A DNA stretch of 7,847 nt, taken from JBBDWZ01 sp050732575 (GTDB lineage: Bacteria; Gemmatimonadota; Gemmatimonadetes; Longimicrobiales; RSA9). Below, one piece after another: positions 1-6,096 of the stretch. The position numbers were made by a program, and so were the translations under genes. How positions within the stretch are numbered: position 1 is the stretch's first letter; the number at the start of each line of letters is the position of its first letter. Where the stretch lies: positions 1 to 7,847 of the forward strand of contig JBOHRF010000239.1 of NCBI GenBank assembly GCA_050732575.1, given 5' to 3'. The notes below the pieces were generated by a model, which did no database searches, had not been told where the DNA came from, and saw only the letters and a list, made by a program, of their open reading frames with translations.

Positions 1-84
1 TCCTCCTGCCGTTCGAAGGAGGAGGAGAGTGCTGAGGATTAGGATTAAGGTGAGGGGGAGGGGGAGTAACAACGTGAACGACTG
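1..84. other. Purine-rich non-coding strip downstream of the ApbE gene
   Basis: I see no gene here. The plus strand is strongly purine-rich from about 15 to 66, with GGA triplets at 18-26, two GGATTA units at 36-47 and two five-G runs at 54-58 and 60-64. TCCTCC at 1-6 can pair with GGAGGA at 18-23. AGTAAC at 65-70 can pair with GTTACT at 84-89, which overlaps the ApbE stop codon. Neither hairpin is followed by a T-run in the ApbE direction, so I do not call a terminator. The strip is cut by the window edge. Confidence 0.5.
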
Positions 85-1035
85 TTACTTCGTTTCTGTC
101 CGTATGTAAGTTCTGGCATCCGGGAAACGTGCCAGTAATGCACGCCGCTTTTCTGGATCGAGAATAGTAAGCGCTGTAGCCAGCGCGTCCGCCGTTGCGC
201 CATCCCGCGCTATGACGTGAGCGGTGACTCCGTTGGTGAGGCCGAGTCCGGTGCGCGGGTCGACCACGTGTGAGTAACGCATGCCAGCAACGTTGAGGAA
301 CTGCTGGTTGGGGCCAGACGTGGCGAGGGCGGCATGCGTGAGACGCTGAGCCTGAGCGGTGAAGCTGGAGTCGGTGCCGGCTACGTCGATGCGCCAGCCG
401 GACAGACCAGGCGGCGCGGCGCCGACCATGATGTCGCCGCCCGCTTGCAGCATCGCCTGTGAAACGCCGTGGCGACCCAATGTGGTGAGTGCTTCTTGGA
501 GGATGTAGCCCTTCGCGATGCCGCCCAGGTCGAGCCGCATGCCCGCGCGCGCCAGGCGAACGCCCGATCGAGCGGAATCGAGCCTCACCTGTTGGTACGA
601 CACGAGCGCGCGCGCCGATTCGAGGGCGGCCCGCTCCGGAAACCGCTGTGCTTTTCGTGCGCTCCGCCACAACGCGACCAGCGGCCCTACGGTGGGGTCG
701 AAAGCGCCGTTGGTGAGCTGCGCGATGTGAAGCGCGCGGCTGAGAATGGCCAGGGTCGATGGCTTGACCGTCACCCAAGTACCGGCCCGGGCTTCAATGC
801 GGCGCAGCTCACTGTCGGGTCGGTAGTCGCTGAGATCGGCATCGAGTTGGGCCATGCGCTGGAATGCGGCCCGGGCGGCGGCACGAGCAGCATTATCCGT
901 GGGCGCAAAGAGAACCACGCGCACGGGCATACCCATGTGCACTTCGCTATACTCGTGGCGAACCTGCGCCTGCGTGCTACCTGGAGGCGCCACCGCAGTC
1001 AGGAATATCAGGCAGAATGCGATTCTCGCTAACAC
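85..1035 (-). CDS. apbE: ApbE-family FAD:protein FMN transferase, exported
   Basis: ApbE enzymes use FAD to attach FMN covalently to a Ser/Thr of partner redox proteins outside the cytoplasm, such as Nqr/Rnf subunits and FMN-binding-domain proteins. The 316-residue length fits the family. Visible family motifs in order are HMGMPV (33-38), LSDYRPDSEL (68-77), GAFDPTVGPL (110-119), DLGGIAKGY (169-177), AGGD (198-201), DPRTG (259-263) and ADALATAL (282-289). The last contains the Asp and Thr expected to help bind Mg2+. Residues 1-24 look like a Sec signal peptide with a cut near TQA/QV. The start is GTG at 1033-1035, chosen because AGGAAAGAG (revcomp of 1039-1047) sits just upstream and the signal peptide begins there. 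The start overlaps the divergent SUMF1-like gene by 19 bases. No flavinylation target is visible in the window, so its substrate probably lies elsewhere. Family assignment is firm; the partner is unknown. Confidence 0.93.
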   Translation of the reverse strand: MLARIAFCLIFLTAVAPPGSTQAQVRHEYSEVHMGMPVRVVLFAPTDNAARAAARAAFQRMAQLDADLSDYRPDSELRRIEARAGTWVTVKPSTLAILSRALHIAQLTNGAFDPTVGPLVALWRSARKAQRFPERAALESARALVSYQQVRLDSARSGVRLARAGMRLDLGGIAKGYILQEALTTLGRHGVSQAMLQAGGDIMVGAAPPGLSGWRIDVAGTDSSFTAQAQRLTHAALATSGPNQQFLNVAGMRYSHVVDPRTGLGLTNGVTAHVIARDGATADALATALTILDPEKRRALLARFPDARTYIRTETK

Positions 1036-1826
1036 GATCTCTTTCCTGCTGGCTCAGCGTGACCGTGGTCGCCCTGTCGAGTGCTGGAGCGCAAAGGCCG
1101 CTGCAACCCTACCGTGACTCGATACCCGGCACACTCGTAACCTTCGAGATGGTGCCTGTACCGGCCGGTACCGTACGAATTGATGGCTCGAACGGCGCCC
1201 GAACGATCAAGGTAGAGCCATTTTTTATGGGTCGCACGGAAGTGACCTGGGACATGTACGATGTCTATACGTTGCGGCTGGACCAGAAGAGCTCGAACGC
1301 AGTAGCAGACGCGCTAGCCCGACCTTCCCTGCCCTATGCCGTGCCCGACTACGAGTGGGGTCATGAAGGTTATGCCGCGATCAGCATTGCTTATGGCGCG
1401 GCGCGCGCGTTCTGCGCGTGGCTGTCGGCCAAGACCGGGCACAAGTATCGTTTGGCCACCGAGGCCGAGTGGGTCCATGCGGCAACGCTGGCCGCGGGGA
1501 GTTCGCCGCTCACCCGTGAGCGCCTCGATGCCCTGGCCTGGCATCGAGACAATGCCAACCGGCGGACGCACCCGGTCGCATCCAGGCAGCCCGATGCACT
1601 CGGTTTGTTCGACCTGTTCGGCAATGCCGCCGAATGGGTGCAATCGGAAGGCGAGGTGCACGTGACGCGCGGCGGCTCGTTTCGCGATGAGCCGGCCTCG
1701 CTCGGCCCGCGTGCGCGCGCCACGCAGCAGGACTCCTGGACCCTGCGCGACCCGCAGATGCCCAGGAGCGTGTGGTGGCTTTCTGATGGACCTTTTGTAA
1801 GTTTCCGACTGGTGCGGGACCCTTAG
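1017..1826 (+). CDS. Exported SUMF1/FGE-like domain protein without catalytic cysteines
   Basis: This is a 269-residue protein of the formylglycine-generating-enzyme (SUMF1, C-type-lectin-like) fold family. Supporting stretches are FFMGRTEVTWDMYDVY (69-84), FCAWLSAKTGHKYRLATEAEW (within 132-152), ALGLFDLFGNAAEWV (194-208), VTRGGSFRD (216-224) and a final SFRLVRDP. In aerobic FGEs a copper-binding cysteine pair follows the RGGSW motif. Here the segment after RGGSF has no cysteine, so formylglycine-forming activity is unlikely. A structural, binding or other non-oxidase role, as in many SUMF1-like exported proteins, is more plausible. Residues 1-25 form a Sec signal peptide (AGA/Q cut). I chose ATG 1017 over the upstream in-frame ATG at 864 because the 51 extra residues are antisense to apbE and would place the signal peptide internally. 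AGGA at 1001-1004 is a weak ribosome site. The oxidoreductase gene begins 16 bases after its stop, so the two are probably co-transcribed. Specific function is unknown. Confidence 0.85.
   Translation: MRFSLTRSLSCWLSVTVVALSSAGAQRPLQPYRDSIPGTLVTFEMVPVPAGTVRIDGSNGARTIKVEPFFMGRTEVTWDMYDVYTLRLDQKSSNAVADALARPSLPYAVPDYEWGHEGYAAISIAYGAARAFCAWLSAKTGHKYRLATEAEWVHAATLAAGSSPLTRERLDALAWHRDNANRRTHPVASRQPDALGLFDLFGNAAEWVQSEGEVHVTRGGSFRDEPASLGPRARATQQDSWTLRDPQMPRSVWWLSDGPFVSFRLVRDP
1039..1047 (-). promoter_or_regulatory. Shine-Dalgarno for apbE
   Basis: On the minus strand this reads AGGAAAGAG. Its AGGA core ends eight bases before the GTG at 1033-1035. It decides the GTG start, and it lies inside the divergent gene's signal-peptide codons. 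Confidence 0.6.
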
Positions 1827-1830
1827 CCCT

Positions 1831-1837
1831 GAGGTGA
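1831..1837 (+). promoter_or_regulatory. Shine-Dalgarno deciding the oxidoreductase start
   Basis: GAGGTGA lies five bases before ATG 1843. It contains the in-frame GTG at 1834, so the GTG is more likely part of the ribosome site than the start codon. Confidence 0.6.
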
Positions 1838-1842
1838 TTCCC

Positions 1843-3171
1843 ATGACTGGCCTACCGTTCGATGCAGTCTCGCGTCGCGAATTCATGCAGGCAGGTGCCG
1901 CGCTCACGGCCGGGCTGATGATGCCCAGCTATGCGTACGCGGCTGGCTCGGACACGTTGCGCGTGGGCCTCATCGGCTGCGGCGGGCGCGGCACGCGCGG
2001 CATCATCCAGAGCATGCAATGCGCGCCCGGCATCGAGATGATCGCCATGGGCGACCTGGTGCCCGACCGGCTCGCGCAAGCGCGCCGGCAGATCGAGCAA
2101 CAAATCGCGCGTACGCCGGATCTCGGTGTTTGTTACAAGGTGAAGGACGAGATGTGCTTCACCGGCTTCGATGCCTACCAGAAGGTGCTCGCCACTGACG
2201 TTGACCTCGTCATGCTCGCTACACCGCCCGGCTTCCGGCCACTGCATCTGGAAGCCGCCATCAACGCGGGCAAGCACGTGTTCGCCGAGAAGCCCGTTGC
2301 CACCGACATTGCCGGTGCGCGCTCCTGCCTGGCCACCTATGAAAAAGCACTGCAGAAGAAGCTCGGCATCGGGGTAGGCACGCAACGTCGCCATCACGCG
2401 GGCTACCTGGAAGTAATGAAGCGCGTGCAGGAGGGTGTGATCGGCGAGGTGCTGAATGGGCAGGTGTACTGGAATCAGGGCGGTCTGTGGGATCACAAGC
2501 GCAAGCCCGAGTACACCGACTCCGAGTGGCAGATCCGCAACTGGCTGTACTTCGCATGGCTATCCGGCGATCACATCGTCGAGCAGCACGTGCACAACAT
2601 CGATGTGGCCAACTGGGTGATGGGCGGGCCGCCCATGCGCGCTATTGGTGTGGGTGGCCGCCAGTCGCGCGTGGAGCCCGAATACGGACACATCTACGAC
2701 CATTTCGCCATCGATTTCGAGTACCCGAACGGTGTGCACATCACCAGCATGTGTCGCCAGATCAACGGCACGCGCGGCCGCAACGGCGAATTCTTCCAGG
2801 GTACGCGCGGCAAGGTGCACACATCGGAGAGCGGGCCCTACGCCATCGCGGGCGCCCAGGCCTACGAGTGGACGGAGCCGGCCAACTTCACGGCCGCCAT
2901 GGTGCAGGAGCACACGGACCTGGTGAACAGCATTCGCGCGGGCAAGCCCATCAACGACCTGAAGCGCATCACGGAGAGTGTGCTCACCGCCATCATGGGC
3001 AGAGAAGCCGCGTACACGGGTGGAATCCTGGAGTGGGATGCCCTGGTCAAAGCCAATCAGGACATTGCGCCTGGACCGCTGGCCGGTGTCAAGTTCGCTG
3101 CGCTCGAGATGCCGCCCGTGCCCACCCCCGGTCGGACCAAGCTCGAGCGGAAATACGTGGAAGGATGGTAA
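1843..3171 (+). CDS. Tat-exported Gfo/Idh/MocA family oxidoreductase
   Basis: NAD(P)-dependent sugar oxidoreductase of the Gfo/Idh/MocA family, 442 residues. A twin-arginine signal is clear: SRREFM at 10-15, then a hydrophobic stretch and a SYAYA/AG cut near 33. Tat export would carry it folded with its nucleotide bound, as known for Zymomonas glucose-fructose oxidoreductase. The Rossmann fold follows, with VGLIGCGGRGTRG (41-53), AGKHVFAEKPVATD (142-155, with the family EKP) and the substrate-domain stretch GDHIVEQHVHNID (242-254). There H251 and D254 align with the conserved catalytic His/Asp region, and Glu replaces the usual Asp at 247. The C-terminal domain includes YDHFAIDFEYPNG (285-297) and a REAAYTG segment (387-393) typical of the secreted subgroup. 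It is probably co-transcribed with the SUMF1-like gene and converges with the isomerase gene. The exact sugar and reaction (dehydrogenation at C3, epimerisation or redox-neutral glycoside chemistry) cannot be read from sequence. An alternative GTG start at 1834 adds three residues. Confidence 0.93.
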   Translation: MTGLPFDAVSRREFMQAGAALTAGLMMPSYAYAAGSDTLRVGLIGCGGRGTRGIIQSMQCAPGIEMIAMGDLVPDRLAQARRQIEQQIARTPDLGVCYKVKDEMCFTGFDAYQKVLATDVDLVMLATPPGFRPLHLEAAINAGKHVFAEKPVATDIAGARSCLATYEKALQKKLGIGVGTQRRHHAGYLEVMKRVQEGVIGEVLNGQVYWNQGGLWDHKRKPEYTDSEWQIRNWLYFAWLSGDHIVEQHVHNIDVANWVMGGPPMRAIGVGGRQSRVEPEYGHIYDHFAIDFEYPNGVHITSMCRQINGTRGRNGEFFQGTRGKVHTSESGPYAIAGAQAYEWTEPANFTAAMVQEHTDLVNSIRAGKPINDLKRITESVLTAIMGREAAYTGGILEWDALVKANQDIAPGPLAGVKFAALEMPPVPTPGRTKLERKYVEGW

Positions 3172-3174
3172 CGT

Positions 3175-4101
3175 TCAGACGTCACACACGCTGATCGCCT
3201 GGCGCAGACCATCAATGGGATTGCGCGTCGGGATGAACTCCTGGCCGACATACCCCGTGTAGCCAGTCTCGAGCAGCGCGCGCATAATGGGCCCGAACTG
3301 CAGCTCCTGGCTGTCGTCCAGCTCGCCGCGACCCGGGACACCGGCGGTGTGCACGTGCCCGATCAGGTCGGGACCATACTGGCGGATGCGCGCGATCACG
3401 TTGCCGTCCATGATCTGCACGTGATACACATCGAACAGCAGCTTCACGCGCGGTGAGCCGACCGCGCGGATGATGTCGGCGCAGTATTCAATGTCGTCAC
3501 CCTGATAACCCGGATGGCCCCGAAAGTCATCGCCTTGCACGCGCGTATTGAGATGCTCTACGCAAATCGTGACCCCATGCCGCTCGGCAGACAGCGCCAG
3601 CGTTTTGAGTCCGCGAATGGTATTGGCCGCACCTTCAGCAAGCGTGATCTCGCCGCTGCCCCGATCCAGCGCGTCCCGGTACTTGAAGCCGGTAAAGGCA
3701 ATCACGGCCGGCACGCGCGCATGCGCACACTCCTCGATGCGCCGGCGCGTGCGCGTGATGACTTCGTCGTGATAGCGCAGGTTGTTCAGCCCTTTGACGT
3801 AGGGCGGATCGGGCATACCGTTCACGGCCAGCGCGCACACCAACCCGTACTCGCGCAGCTTGGGAAACGCATCCGGGTCCACCAGCTCGATGCCGTGACA
3901 GCCAAAGTCGCGCGCCACGCGGCACAGCGTGTCCAGGTCCCACTTCTGCCCAAAGTGCTGAAACGGCCAGGAAACAATGACCTGGTTGATGCGGCCATTG
4001 CGAACCGCCGGTTGTCCGACCAGCGTGGCCAGTTGTTGTGAGGTCGTGCTCAAGAGTCGTGCATTGAATGAGAGTGATTGAGATGAAGCGATGCTACCCA
4101 T
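3175..4101 (-). CDS. Hydroxypyruvate-isomerase-like sugar isomerase/epimerase (TIM barrel)
   Basis: Xylose-isomerase-like TIM-barrel protein of the sugar phosphate isomerase/epimerase superfamily, closest in feel to hydroxypyruvate isomerase (Hyi) relatives. It is 308 residues from ATG 4101, or 317 from GTG 4128. In numbering from 4128, SWPFQHFGQKWDLDTLCRVA (53-72) is a family opening. Putative divalent-metal and catalytic residues are E191 (ICVEHLNTR), D233/H236 (LLFDVYHVQIMDGN), H258/H260 (GHVHTAGVPGRGELD) and E297 (GQEFIPT). All four positions look intact, so it is probably active as an isomerase or epimerase on a keto sugar or small hydroxy-keto acid. The first ~43 residues before GRINQ are unlike the rest. 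They contain no twin-arginine and no hydrophobic core, so unlike its neighbours it looks cytoplasmic. Neither start has a convincing ribosome site; I prefer ATG 4101. Its stop faces the oxidoreductase stop across three bases. Confidence 0.88.
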   Translation of the reverse strand: MGSIASSQSLSFNARLLSTTSQQLATLVGQPAVRNGRINQVIVSWPFQHFGQKWDLDTLCRVARDFGCHGIELVDPDAFPKLREYGLVCALAVNGMPDPPYVKGLNNLRYHDEVITRTRRRIEECAHARVPAVIAFTGFKYRDALDRGSGEITLAEGAANTIRGLKTLALSAERHGVTICVEHLNTRVQGDDFRGHPGYQGDDIEYCADIIRAVGSPRVKLLFDVYHVQIMDGNVIARIRQYGPDLIGHVHTAGVPGRGELDDSQELQFGPIMRALLETGYTGYVGQEFIPTRNPIDGLRQAISVCDV

Positions 4102-4997
4102 TGGGGCGGTTACGCGCCAGTGCCCCACGCCCCCGTCCGTTACGCTTTGGCTTTCGCTTTCGCTTTCGCTTTCGTCCGTTCTCGAACGAATCGCAGAGCA
4201 AGTGGGGCTTCGGGTTGGCCAGCGCCGCAGTCATTGCACTGTTGCTCACGCCGCTCTCAGCAATTGCCCAGGCCCGCCCTGCGCCGCTGCGCGTGCTCCT
4301 GATCACCGGCGGCGGCTATCACGACTACACCGCTCAGAAGGACATCCTGCCCAAGGGCATCGCCGCGCGCGTCAATGCCACGTTCACCATCGATCACGAG
4401 GCCGGCACCAATTCCGGCGCGCATGTGTCGCGCCATCGGACTCCCGGCTGGGCGCGTGACTTCGATGTGATTCTCTACAACATCTGCTTTGCCGACGTGC
4501 GCGAAGCCGAGTGGGCCGAAGCCATTGTGCGCGAGCACGTGGCGCAGCAAGTGCCGGCCGTGGTGCTCCATTGCACCATGCACAGTTACAACTTCCGGGG
4601 TGATGCGCCCATCTGGTCGATGTTCCTGGGTGTACGGACGCAGCGGCACCAGCGACAGATGCCCTACAAGGTCGAGGTGCTGGCACCCACGCACCCCATC
4701 ATGACTCACTTCGGTTCATCGTGGCAAACGCCGCAGGGCGAGCTGTACGAGATCCTGGACGTCTACCCCACGGCCACACCACTCGCCCATGCGTTCGGCG
4801 AGGAGTCGAAGAAGAACCAGGTGACGGTATGGACCAACCGCTTTGCCGGTGTGCGCGTGTTCGGCACCACCATTGGCCATCACAACGAGACCATGTCGAG
4901 CAAGGAGTATCTGGATCTTCTTGCGGCTGGACTATTGTGGGCAGCCAATAAACTGGACGCCGCGGGCAAGCCGGTAGCTGGCTATGGCGTGAAATAA
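4083..4997 (+). CDS. ThuA-like domain protein 1, exported
   Basis: ThuA-like protein (class I glutamine-amidotransferase-like fold, named from trehalose utilisation), 304 residues from ATG 4083. The domain starts at LRVLLITGGGYHDY (69-82). It continues with DVILYNICFAD (128-138), PAVVLHCTMHSY (158-169, with a Cys near the nucleophile-elbow position of the fold), the APTHPI segment (201-206) and VRVFGTTIGHHNE (257-269). In rhizobia ThuA works with a Gfo/Idh/MocA partner (ThuB) on 3-keto disaccharide derivatives. A related periplasmic role is inferred here, not shown. A signal-peptide core (ASAAVIALLLTPLSAIAQA) lies at 46-64, preceded by an unusual Arg-rich leader coded partly by a hexamer repeat. 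Start candidates are ATG 4068, ATG 4083 (GAGAG at 4070-4074 upstream), TTG 4101 and TTG 4215. The last gives a short signal peptide without a positive charge, so I keep 4083 with doubt. The next gene starts 11 bases after its stop. Confidence 0.86.
   Translation: MKRCYPLGRLRASAPRPRPLRFGFRFRFRFRPFSNESQSKWGFGLASAAVIALLLTPLSAIAQARPAPLRVLLITGGGYHDYTAQKDILPKGIAARVNATFTIDHEAGTNSGAHVSRHRTPGWARDFDVILYNICFADVREAEWAEAIVREHVAQQVPAVVLHCTMHSYNFRGDAPIWSMFLGVRTQRHQRQMPYKVEVLAPTHPIMTHFGSSWQTPQGELYEILDVYPTATPLAHAFGEESKKNQVTVWTNRFAGVRVFGTTIGHHNETMSSKEYLDLLAAGLLWAANKLDAAGKPVAGYGVK
4145..4174 (+). repeat. (CTTTCG)4 hexanucleotide microsatellite with one variant unit
   Basis: One CTTTGG unit (4145-4150) is followed by four exact CTTTCG units (4151-4174). 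In the ThuA-1 frame it codes Phe-Gly then four Phe-Arg pairs, just before the signal-peptide core. Unit gain or loss would keep the frame. If translation really starts further down, the repeat would instead be leader or promoter DNA between the divergent genes. Confidence 0.9.
4177..4188. repeat. Short palindrome beside the hexamer repeat
   Basis: CGTTC, two bases, then GAACG. An overlapping alternative pairing joins TTCGT (4171-4175) with ACGAA (4186-4190). It could be an operator half-site pair if this is the divergent control region, but a palindrome this short also arises by chance. Confidence 0.3.
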
Positions 4998-5008
4998 TCC
5001 CAACCGGA

Positions 5009-6088
5009 ATGAGGATGTCGTTCATGATGGTGCAGAGTGTCGTGGCGGGTGTGCTCCTGCTGGCGCACGCGCAGGCGACTCCCCAGACGATCGCGAATCA
5101 GGAGAGGCAGGAAGTGAATCAACAGAGCCCGCGCCGCAAAGTGGTGTTCGTGGCCGGGCCGCGCAGCCACGGCTATGGCGCGCACGAGCACAATGCCGGG
5201 TCGCTGCTCCTTGCTCGGTTGCTGAAGGAGCATCACAAGCAGATCGATGTGGTAGTCCATCAGAATGGCTGGCCCAGCGATCTCAATGCCTTCGATGGCG
5301 CCGATGCCGTAGTCATTTTTTCCAACGGCGGCATCAATCACCCCGCAATTCCGCATCTGGCAGCGTTGAATCGCGTGCTGGAGCGCGGCGCGGGCCTGGT
5401 GCTGCTGCACTATGCGGTCGAAGTGCCGGTAGACAGTGGTGGCAAGGAATTCCTGGACTGGGCGGGCGGCCATTTCGCCATCAACTGGTCGGTCAATCCG
5501 GTCTGGACCATGAAGAGCAACGAGTTCCCGCGCCATCCCATCACGCGCGGCGTGTTGCCCTACGAGATCAACGACGAGTGGTACTACCACATGCGTTTCC
5601 GCGAGGGCATGCGCGGCGTGCAGCCCATCCTGAGCGCGCTGCCACCGGAAAGCTCGCTGTCCCGACCCGATGGTCTGCATAGCGGCAACCCGCACGTGCG
5701 CGCAGCCGTGCTCGAGCGCAAGGAACCGCAGCACCTGGCCTGGGCCGCAGAACGGCCCAATGGCGGACGCGGCTTCGGTTTCACGGGCGCACACTTCCAC
5801 TGGAACTGGGGCCATCCCATGCAGCGCCGCCTGGTCCTGAACGCCATTGCGTGGGCGGCGCATGCCGAAGTACCGCCTAATGGCATCGAGGTGGGCGTGC
5901 TGACCATGGAAGACCTGGAAGCCAACCAGGATGACAATAAGCCGGCCAACTTCGACCGCGAGCGCTGGCGGCTCCTGATCGAACAATGGCAGCGCGCGGG
6001 CGGACCACCACCACGTTCTCCCGAAACGGCGCAAACGCACATGCGAACGGGTGGGGCAGGCGCTGCCGACCGTACGAAAACCTACTAG
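5009..6088 (+). CDS. ThuA-like domain protein 2, exported
   Basis: A second ThuA-like protein of a different subtype from its neighbour, 359 residues. In numbering from ATG 5024, domain marks are KVVFVAGPRSHGYGAHEHNA (39-58), FDGADAVVIFSNGG (90-103), GLVLLHYAVE (124-133), RHPITRG (170-176), EINDEWYYHMRF (181-192) and GGRGFGFTGAHFHWNWG (247-263). After about residue 325 the tail is low-complexity (Pro, Gly, Ala) and outside the domain. The left arm of the 26-base inverted repeat codes part of this tail. A Sec signal is present at the N-terminus, ending near AHAQA. ATG 5009 includes Arg2, which a signal peptide needs. ATG 5024 has the better ribosome site (GAGG at 5011-5014), so the start is uncertain by up to five residues. 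It is probably periplasmic and co-transcribed with ThuA-1 and the HEAT/cyclophilin gene. The substrate is not readable; a role with the Gfo/Idh/MocA enzyme in keto-sugar handling is inference. Confidence 0.9.
   Translation: MRMSFMMVQSVVAGVLLLAHAQATPQTIANQERQEVNQQSPRRKVVFVAGPRSHGYGAHEHNAGSLLLARLLKEHHKQIDVVVHQNGWPSDLNAFDGADAVVIFSNGGINHPAIPHLAALNRVLERGAGLVLLHYAVEVPVDSGGKEFLDWAGGHFAINWSVNPVWTMKSNEFPRHPITRGVLPYEINDEWYYHMRFREGMRGVQPILSALPPESSLSRPDGLHSGNPHVRAAVLERKEPQHLAWAAERPNGGRGFGFTGAHFHWNWGHPMQRRLVLNAIAWAAHAEVPPNGIEVGVLTMEDLEANQDDNKPANFDRERWRLLIEQWQRAGGPPPRSPETAQTHMRTGGAGAADRTKTY
6000..6025 (+). repeat. Left arm of a perfect 26-base inverted repeat
   Basis: The reverse complement of 6119-6144 matches this stretch at all 26 positions. 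The match stops on both sides (5999 against 6145, and 6026 against 6118). The arm lies in the ThuA-2 reading frame, coding a Gly-Gly-Pro-Pro-Pro-Arg-Ser-Pro-Glu tail beyond the conserved domain. As a check, the plus-strand frame here and the minus-strand frame of the other arm both read RTTTTFSR. Confidence 0.95.
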
Positions 6089-6091
6089 AGG
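6087..6091 (+). promoter_or_regulatory. Shine-Dalgarno for ATG 6097
   Basis: AGAGG overlaps the last two bases of the ThuA-2 stop codon (6086-6088) and lies five bases before ATG 6097. This geometry suits translational coupling. Confidence 0.5.
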
Positions 6092-6096
6092 CGAGG

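Noticed and set aside
864..1016. Longer N-terminus for the SUMF1-like protein from ATG 864
   Set aside because: It would place the signal peptide internally, and these residues are entirely antisense to apbE.
469..1032. Plus-strand open frame of 187 codons inside apbE
   Set aside because: Antisense shadow of a gene with all ApbE motifs intact.
1314..2496. Minus-strand open frames of 197 and 214 codons under the SUMF1-like and oxidoreductase genes
   Set aside because: No domain, no signal and full overlap with well-supported genes.
3169..3183. AACGTT and GACGTC palindromes between the convergent stops as a bidirectional terminator
   Set aside because: Six-base palindromes without a stable stem or T-run.
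2487..3194. Second plus-strand frame (235 codons) inside the oxidoreductase gene
   Set aside because: Arg/His-rich shadow frame, with the conserved Gfo/Idh/MocA protein in the other frame.
3514..4041. Plus-strand open frame of 175 codons inside the isomerase gene
   Set aside because: Antisense shadow without recognisable motifs; the minus-strand TIM barrel keeps its metal ligands.
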